From positions 1,660,001-1,724,000 of the forward strand of contig NC_007964.1 of assembly GCF_000013885.1 (NCBI RefSeq): 64,000 nucleotides of DNA, in the 5' to 3' direction. Positions 58,110 to 64,000 of this stretch are shown piece by piece (position 1 is the first letter of the stretch; the number at the start of each line of letters is the position of its first letter). This DNA is from Nitrobacter hamburgensis X14 (lineage in GTDB: Bacteria; Pseudomonadota; Alphaproteobacteria; Rhizobiales; Xanthobacteraceae). The notes beneath the pieces are model-generated. The model was given only the letters and a program-made list of their open reading frames with translations, had not been told where the DNA came from and searched no databases. The position numbers and the translations under genes are program-made.

Positions 58110-58137
58110 ATATGCGTGCATATTATGTGTAAACACA
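58110..58137. promoter_or_regulatory. Adjacent palindromes in the marR/efflux intergenic region (candidate MarR operator)
   Basis: ATATGCGTGCATAT (58110-58123) has 6-bp arms around GT; TGTGTAAACACA (58126-58137) is a perfect 12-bp palindrome-like inverted repeat with AA centre. They lie between the divergent adaptor and marR starts, 44-71 bases before the marR ATG. Confidence 0.55.
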
Positions 58138-58180
58138 CTATCTTTTGAGAATCCTAAACAATCGGAAAGTTTTGGGACCG

Positions 58181-58660
58181 ATGTCTCTCGATCTCAAACG
58201 CCAGTTCGTCGCGCAATTGGTCGAAAGCTCGCGTCTGCTCCGCAACTATATCGACCAGCGCGCCAAGGGACGCGGGACCACGCGGGCCCAGTGGATTGTC
58301 CTGTTCCGGCTCCGTCAGCAGGAAGGTTTATCGCAGGTCGATCTGGCTGAAGTCCTGGAGTTGCAGCCGATTTCGCTGGTGCGGCTGCTCGACCGGCTCG
58401 TCGACCAGGGCCTTCTGGAACGGCACCCCGATCCGCGGGACCGCCGGGCCAATCGTTTGTTTCTGACCGAGGCGGGTCGTCGGTTCGTCGACGATCTGGA
58501 CAGCCTGCGCGACTCCATTGCCGCGGATGTCTTGCAGGGAATGCCGGCGAGCACGGTCGAAACGAGTCTTGAGGCTCTCCACGACATCAAGCGTCATATC
58601 AAGAGCGCCTCCGAAAACAGGAGCGCCTCCGACAATCCGGACGATGTTGCGATCAAATAG
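58181..58660 (+). CDS. MarR-family transcriptional regulator
   Basis: 159 residues. Winged helix-turn-helix: GLSQVDLAEVLELQPISLVRLLDRLVDQGLLER (about 55-88) and the wing DPRDRRANRLFLTEAG. Helices at each end form the dimer. Divergent from the RND pump, so it is most likely its repressor, released by a small ligand; this is inference from position. ATG 58181 is preferred to an upstream TTG at 58145, which would overlap the palindromes' vicinity. Confidence 0.9.
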   Translation: MSLDLKRQFVAQLVESSRLLRNYIDQRAKGRGTTRAQWIVLFRLRQQEGLSQVDLAEVLELQPISLVRLLDRLVDQGLLERHPDPRDRRANRLFLTEAGRRFVDDLDSLRDSIAADVLQGMPASTVETSLEALHDIKRHIKSASENRSASDNPDDVAIK

Positions 58661-58788
58661 CGGTTGCTCGCGATACGTCGCGCGCTCACGCGTCGCTCCC
58701 AAAAATCAGATTGTCACCGGAGATTGCTTCTTCCATATCACCTTCAGCGCAAAATGTTGCGTGCAGTGCGCGCAAAAGGGAGCCAACG

Positions 58789-59028
58789 ATGGACGAGCTG
58801 AACGGCCGGATGATGGCCTGTCAGATCATGATTACGGGTTTGATCGCACGCGTGGCCAACAGCTCTCCGGACCCGCTTCGGTTTCTCACCGATTTCCGTG
58901 ACGAGATCAAAGCCGTGGTGCGGCAGGTGAATATCGCCGGGACGGACGACACGGATCGCATACGAAGCGTCGCACAAAAGACGGTCGACGAAATGCTTTC
59001 GCTGATGAAACCACCGAGCGCCGATTGA
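58789..59028 (+). CDS. Small conserved-looking protein, function unknown
   Basis: 79 residues, no signal peptide or membrane helix. It begins MDELNGRMMACQIMITGLIARVAN and is mostly helical, with FLTDFRDEIKAVVRQVN in the middle. A strong AAAAGGGAG ribosome binding site precedes the ATG. No domain recognised. It stops 18 bases before an Irr-type box. Confidence 0.6.
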   Translation: MDELNGRMMACQIMITGLIARVANSSPDPLRFLTDFRDEIKAVVRQVNIAGTDDTDRIRSVAQKTVDEMLSLMKPPSAD

Positions 59029-59046
59029 TGCTTTGCCGCGCAGTAA

Positions 59047-59063
59047 TTTAGAATCGTTTTAAA
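59047..59063. promoter_or_regulatory. Candidate iron control element (Irr box) 1
   Basis: TTTAGAATCGTTTTAAA matches the ICE consensus TTTAGAA-N3-TTCTAAA at 13 of 14 positions. It is 228 bases before the TonB receptor ATG. Confidence 0.55.
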
Positions 59064-59139
59064 AACAGGGCCGCGAACGGATTGACCGCAAGCTCTTCAA
59101 AACCTGATCCGGTCCAGGTGATTTTAAGAATGCTCATGA

Positions 59140-59156
59140 TTTAGATAGATTCAAAA
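59140..59156. promoter_or_regulatory. Candidate iron control element (Irr box) 2
   Basis: TTTAGATAGATTCAAAA matches the same consensus at 12 of 14 positions. It lies 31 bases before a possible -35 (TTGACC, 59187-59192) paired at 17 bases with a weak -10 (TACTGC, 59210-59215). Confidence 0.5.
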
Positions 59157-59290
59157 AAGGTGACATCACAGTTTCGCCTAAACACATTGACCCTCAAAAT
59201 CTTGATCGGTACTGCTCCCCACGTGGCAAATAGGCGCAGCGTCAATTGCGCATATTGATCTATTTCTTGATTGGGGATTGGGGACGCTTC

Positions 59291-61870
59291 ATGAGCAATG
59301 CAAGGATGCCGCGGTCGTTGCGGACGATCGCGGTGGCCGATTCGATCGGCAAGCCGTCGTTGGAAATCAGCTCCGTCGGCAAAGTCTCCACCGTTGCAGG
59401 GCTCATCGCGGTTGCCTCTTTCTCCGCCGCCGAAGCGCAGCAATCCAACCTCCCGCCGGTAACGATCGATGCCCCGGTCGTTCGCCCGCATCATGCCAGG
59501 TCGAAGCCCACGGCGGATCATGTCCGGGCGCGCACGGCATTGCGCCGCGCCGCGCGCCGCGCTCAGCCGGCGCAGGTCGCGCCGGTGCCGTTTCCCAATG
59601 CCGGCAACCTCGCGGCGGATCGCAACCCATACGCGGACGCCGCCGCGCCCTACAAGGTCGATCACTTGCAGGCGTCCGGCAAGTTTCCGGAGCCGCTGCT
59701 GAACACGCCGAAGACGGTCACGGTGCTCAGCAAGGACGTGCTCGCGGACAAGGGCGCCACCTTGCTCAAGGATGTGGCGCGCACCACGGCTGGCGTCACC
59801 CTCGGCACCGGCGAGGGGGGCAACGCCTTCGGCGATCGCTTCTTCATTCGCGGCTTCGATGCGCGCAACGACGTTTTCATCGACGGTGTTCGCGACCCCG
59901 GCGTCAGTGTCCGCGAGAACTTCTTTACCGAGCAGGTGGAAATCCTGCGTGGGCCGGGCTCGTCGTTCGCTGGCCGCGGTACCACCGGTGGCGCGATCAA
60001 TATCGTGACCAAGCAGGCCACCACCGAAGGCAATTTTTACAACATGGATACGATGTTCGGCACCGACCAGACCAAGCGGGTGGTGCTCGACGTCAATCAG
60101 GTCATCAGTCCGACATTGGCCGTTCGCGCCGGCGGCCTGTTTCAGGACGCCAACGTCGCAGGCCGGAACTACATCACCGACGACCGCGGCGGCGGTTTCC
60201 TGGCCGTGACCTGGAAGCCGGTCGATGCCATCAAGGTGCAGGCCAACTATATCCACACCGACCTGCATGGCCTTCCCGACTTTGGCGTGCCGTATTTCCG
60301 GCCGAATAGTGCACTTGTGGGAGGGTTCTACAATTCAACCGCCGGCGGTCCGTTCCCGCAATTCGGCCTCAATCGCAACACCTGGTATGGCTTCCTCAAT
60401 CGCGACTTCCAGTCCTACAGACAGGACATCGGCACGCTGAACCTGGAAGCGCACATCACGCCCGACCTCATGGTCACCAACAAGACCCGCGTGCAGCATT
60501 CCATTCTAAGTTATATCGGAACGCTGCCGGAACGCCCGGTCGTGACCGATCCGAACCCTGCTAACTGGACGCTCAGCGCCAATCCGCAGAGCCGCTTTCA
60601 GCCGACCAACGTCTTCGCCAACCAGACCGAGGCGACCTACAAATTCGGCACCGGCCCGTGGCGCCACACCGCACTCGCGGGCGTGGAAATCTCGGCCGAG
60701 AGATCCAGTATCGACAAGTATTCGGGGTTGAGTTCCGAACAATTGCCCGGCGGCTTGAGCGGTACCGGCTCGGTTCCAGGCGTCAACATTTTCAACCCGC
60801 AATTCACCAACGCGTCGTTCCCGGAGCCGTCGCTCGCTGGGCTGCCGACCAAAATCAATATCGACACCAAGAGCGTCTACCTGCTCGATACCGCCAACTA
60901 CAACGACTTCATCATCCTCAACGGTGGCATCCGCTACGACGACTACCACGTCAACACCAGCGGCTACGGCACGGTGAATGGTGTGTCGAACGTGTTCGGC
61001 ACCCAGTCGCTGGATTCAGGTCTGACCAACTACAATCTCGGTGCGGTGGTAAAACCGCTGCCTAATGTCAGCCTCTATGCTGCCTATGCGACGTCGTCCA
61101 ATCCGGTCGGCGCCGAATTCGACGGCACCAGCGCTCAATACGGCGGGCTCGCGCCGATCCTCAACGGCAACTCCAGTCAGATATTCGGGCCGGAAAAGAA
61201 CCGCGCTGCCGAAGTCGGCACCAAGTGGGAACTGTTCGATCGTCATCTTCTGCTCCAGGCGTCGCTGTTCCAGACCTGGAAGGACAACGCGCGCGAATCG
61301 CAGAACATCGCAAATGGGGGGGCGGCGACGCCAACCTGTCCCTATCCCGCCGGATCCAGCGGTACGGTGTCCTGCATCACCGCGGGCGCAGCCTATTGGA
61401 TTCGCGGTATCGACATTGAGGCTGCCGGCAAGATCACCGACAAGTGGAGCGTGTTTGGCGGCATCGTCCTGATGCAGTCGGAAGTAACGAAGTCGCTGGT
61501 CCCGTCGGCGCAGCCGCTGCTTTATGCGAGCAATGTCGGCCTGCCGCTTGCCAATATCGCGCATCAGTCCTTCAACGTACTCACCAAGTACCAGCTTACC
61601 GATGTCTGGGAAATCGGCGGGCAGGCGACCTACCGCTCGCAGATCTACGGCGGCACCTTCCTTGCCGCCAACCAGGGCACTTCGCTGCCTGACTACTGGC
61701 GTTTCGATGCGTTCGTCGAAGCCAAGGTCAACAAGAACTGGCAGGTGAAGCTCGCGGTGAACAACATCACCAATAAGCTCTACTACGACGCCTTGTATCA
61801 GAGTGCGACGCCGTTCGTGTTCGTCGCGCCGGGCCGCGTCGCTTACTTGACGCTGTCCGCTCGTTACTGA
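59291..61870 (+). CDS. TonB-dependent siderophore receptor, Fiu/catecholate type
   Basis: 859 residues. After an unusually long n-region (about 45 residues) comes the hydrophobic signal core VAGLIAVASFSAAEAQ. A basic, Pro-rich spacer (about 60-105) precedes the plug: PKTVTVLSKDVLADKGATLLKD, FIRGFDARNDVFIDGVRDPG, VEILRGPGSSFAGRGTTGGAINIVTKQ. The 22-strand barrel ends in the aromatic C-terminal strand RVAYLTLSARY. No FecA-type signalling domain is present. It imports ferric siderophores using TonB energy. piuC, exbB and exbD follow; two Irr-type boxes precede it. Confidence 0.93.
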   Translation: MSNARMPRSLRTIAVADSIGKPSLEISSVGKVSTVAGLIAVASFSAAEAQQSNLPPVTIDAPVVRPHHARSKPTADHVRARTALRRAARRAQPAQVAPVPFPNAGNLAADRNPYADAAAPYKVDHLQASGKFPEPLLNTPKTVTVLSKDVLADKGATLLKDVARTTAGVTLGTGEGGNAFGDRFFIRGFDARNDVFIDGVRDPGVSVRENFFTEQVEILRGPGSSFAGRGTTGGAINIVTKQATTEGNFYNMDTMFGTDQTKRVVLDVNQVISPTLAVRAGGLFQDANVAGRNYITDDRGGGFLAVTWKPVDAIKVQANYIHTDLHGLPDFGVPYFRPNSALVGGFYNSTAGGPFPQFGLNRNTWYGFLNRDFQSYRQDIGTLNLEAHITPDLMVTNKTRVQHSILSYIGTLPERPVVTDPNPANWTLSANPQSRFQPTNVFANQTEATYKFGTGPWRHTALAGVEISAERSSIDKYSGLSSEQLPGGLSGTGSVPGVNIFNPQFTNASFPEPSLAGLPTKINIDTKSVYLLDTANYNDFIILNGGIRYDDYHVNTSGYGTVNGVSNVFGTQSLDSGLTNYNLGAVVKPLPNVSLYAAYATSSNPVGAEFDGTSAQYGGLAPILNGNSSQIFGPEKNRAAEVGTKWELFDRHLLLQASLFQTWKDNARESQNIANGGAATPTCPYPAGSSGTVSCITAGAAYWIRGIDIEAAGKITDKWSVFGGIVLMQSEVTKSLVPSAQPLLYASNVGLPLANIAHQSFNVLTKYQLTDVWEIGGQATYRSQIYGGTFLAANQGTSLPDYWRFDAFVEAKVNKNWQVKLAVNNITNKLYYDALYQSATPFVFVAPGRVAYLTLSARY

Positions 61871-61899
61871 TCGCGATCCATGTTCGGGGATGCGGATAC

Positions 61900-62585
61900 A
61901 TGCTGACTTGCGTCCCCGGCGTATTGGAAAAGGATGACGTGGCGGATTTCCGCCGCATCATGGACGCGGCCGAATGGGAGGATGGCCGCTCCACGGCCGG
62001 CGCCCAGTCGGCGCTGGTCAAGAGGAATGAGCAGCTGCCGCCGGACGGCGACCTGGCGCGAACGCTCGGCAACCGGATCATTTCGGCGCTGACGGCGAAT
62101 CCGCGGTTCATCTCGGCTGCGATCCCGCTGCAGATTTTTCCGCCGCTGTTCAATCGTTACGTCGCGTCCGACGGGCATCATTTCGGCGTTCACGTCGATA
62201 ATGCCGTGCGCGGCGATCGCATGACCGGACTGCGAATCCGCACCGATCTGTCGGTAACGTTGTTTTTATCGGAGCCGGACGATTATGACGGCGGCGATCT
62301 GGTAGTTGAAGACAACTACGGCTCGCATGAGGTCAAGCTGCCGGCCGGAGACCTTGTTCTTTATCCTGCGTCCAGTTTGCATCTGGTAACGCCGGTGACG
62401 CGCGGCACCCGCGTAGCATCTTTTTTCTGGCTCCAGAGCATGGTACGGGATGACCACGCGCGCAGCATGATTTTCGATCTCGATACGGCGATTCAGAGCC
62501 TTGTCGAACGTCTTGGGCGCGATGACCCTGAAACGGTCAAATTGACAGGCATCTATCACAATCTCATTCGTTATTGGGCCGAGGT

Positions 62586-62589
<4 letters not shown>
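61900..62589 (+). CDS. piuC: PKHD-type Fe(II)/2-oxoglutarate-dependent hydroxylase (PiuC/YbiX)
   Basis: 229 residues, family length. Iron ligands fit H98 and D100 (HFGVHVDNAVRG) and H161 (SSLHLVTPVTRGTR), with R171 for 2-oxoglutarate. It begins MLTCVPGVLEKDDVADFRRIM. Members are often encoded next to iron receptors; the substrate is unknown but modification or release of siderophore iron is suspected. Its stop overlaps the exbB ATG (ATGA). Confidence 0.93.
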
Positions 62590-63611
<1,022 letters not shown>

Positions 63612-63614
63612 ACG

Positions 63615-64000
63615 ATGGGCGCGTCGATTGCAGAAGGCGGTTTTGACGACGACGAGGAATACGCCGAAGCGCATGAAATCAACGTCACGCCGTTCATTGA
63701 CGTTATTCTTGTCCTCCTGATCATCTTCATGGTGGCAGCGCCGCTGTCGACCGTCGATCTGCCGGTCAATCTGCCGACGTCGAGTGCGACGCCGCAAAAG
63801 AAGCCGGACAAGCCGACCTATGTCAGCATCAAGGCCGATCTTGCGATTGCGATCGGCGAAAACCTGGTCAAGCGCGTCGATCTGGTCCGGACGCTCGACA
63901 CCACGCCGAACATGACCAAGGACAGCTTCATCTTTCTACGCGCGGATCGCGCTGTGCCTTACGGCGACCTGATGGACGTGCTGGAGATCCTGCACGCAGG
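63615..64000 (+). CDS. exbD: ExbD (TonB-system), cut by window end
   Basis: 128 codons visible. The single helix carries the proton-binding Asp in INVTPFIDVILVLLIIFMVAAP (about 23-44), preceded by an acidic cytoplasmic start (GGFDDDEEYAEAHE). The periplasmic domain begins DLPVNLPTSSATPQKKPDKP and runs off the edge within LMDVLEILHA. Partner of ExbB; tonB is probably next, outside the window. Confidence 0.93.
   Translation, partial: MGASIAEGGFDDDEEYAEAHEINVTPFIDVILVLLIIFMVAAPLSTVDLPVNLPTSSATPQKKPDKPTYVSIKADLAIAIGENLVKRVDLVRTLDTTPNMTKDSFIFLRADRAVPYGDLMDVLEILHA

Overview
The window is a 64 kb piece of a GC-rich alphaproteobacterial chromosome. The gene complement points to the Bradyrhizobiaceae/Nitrobacteraceae (Bradyrhizobium, Rhodopseudomonas, Nitrobacter, Afipia); this is inference from content, not an identification. 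Supporting features are a very-long-chain fatty acid (AcpXL/LpxXL) lipid A cluster, a class II DAHP synthase, full CtrA-type TTAA-N7-TTAAC sites, Irr-type iron boxes, small secreted proteins typical of the group, and many short palindromic intergenic elements.

Layout. 1-7.7 kb: alpha-glucan/trehalose genes of the GlgE pathway (glgB start, treS-maltokinase fusion and glgE on the minus strand, malQ divergent). 7.8-13 kb: aspartic protease, a DivJ/PleC/PdhS-like histidine kinase, a beta-hydroxyacid dehydrogenase, a VOC protein and Mrp. 13.07-14.37 kb: IS5-family copy 1. 14.6-17.9 kb: a TRAP transporter with dctP convergent to dctQM. 18-25.6 kb: moaA, a lipoprotein, gph, rpiA, a DUF2059 protein, gor, DAHP synthase and dgkA. 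25.7-34 kb: nadE, a DUF2865-type protein, cysS with a compositionally odd C-terminal part, a GNAT protein, cimA and a LOG-type protein. 34.2-42.2 kb: an Atm1-type ABC exporter, psd-pssA, motA-motB and kup, whose stop codon lies in the target duplication of IS5-family copy 2 (42.18-43.49 kb). 43.7-46.4 kb: rhodanese, aminotransferase and a polyamine-type binding protein. 46.4-50.7 kb: the lipid A operon acpXL-fabZ-fabF2-fabF1-lpxXL on the minus strand. 50.9-53.5 kb: a small membrane protein, a HerA-like ATPase and tRNA-Gln(CUG). 53.7-58.7 kb: an RND efflux pump and adaptor divergent from a MarR regulator. 58.8-64 kb: a small unknown gene and an iron-uptake operon (TonB receptor, PiuC-type hydroxylase, ExbB, ExbD cut by the window end).

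Most of the window is housekeeping. The least expected signal is between the genes. One superfamily of short palindromes has a constant core (about AAGTGGAAACCGGTT) and arms that differ from copy to copy but still pair. Its conserved TTAGAGC edge supplies or abuts the stop codons of three genes, and one IS copy is inserted exactly at that edge. I found no CRISPR array, prophage, rRNA operon or recognisable defence island. The one unassigned machine is a HerA-like ATPase with no visible partner.
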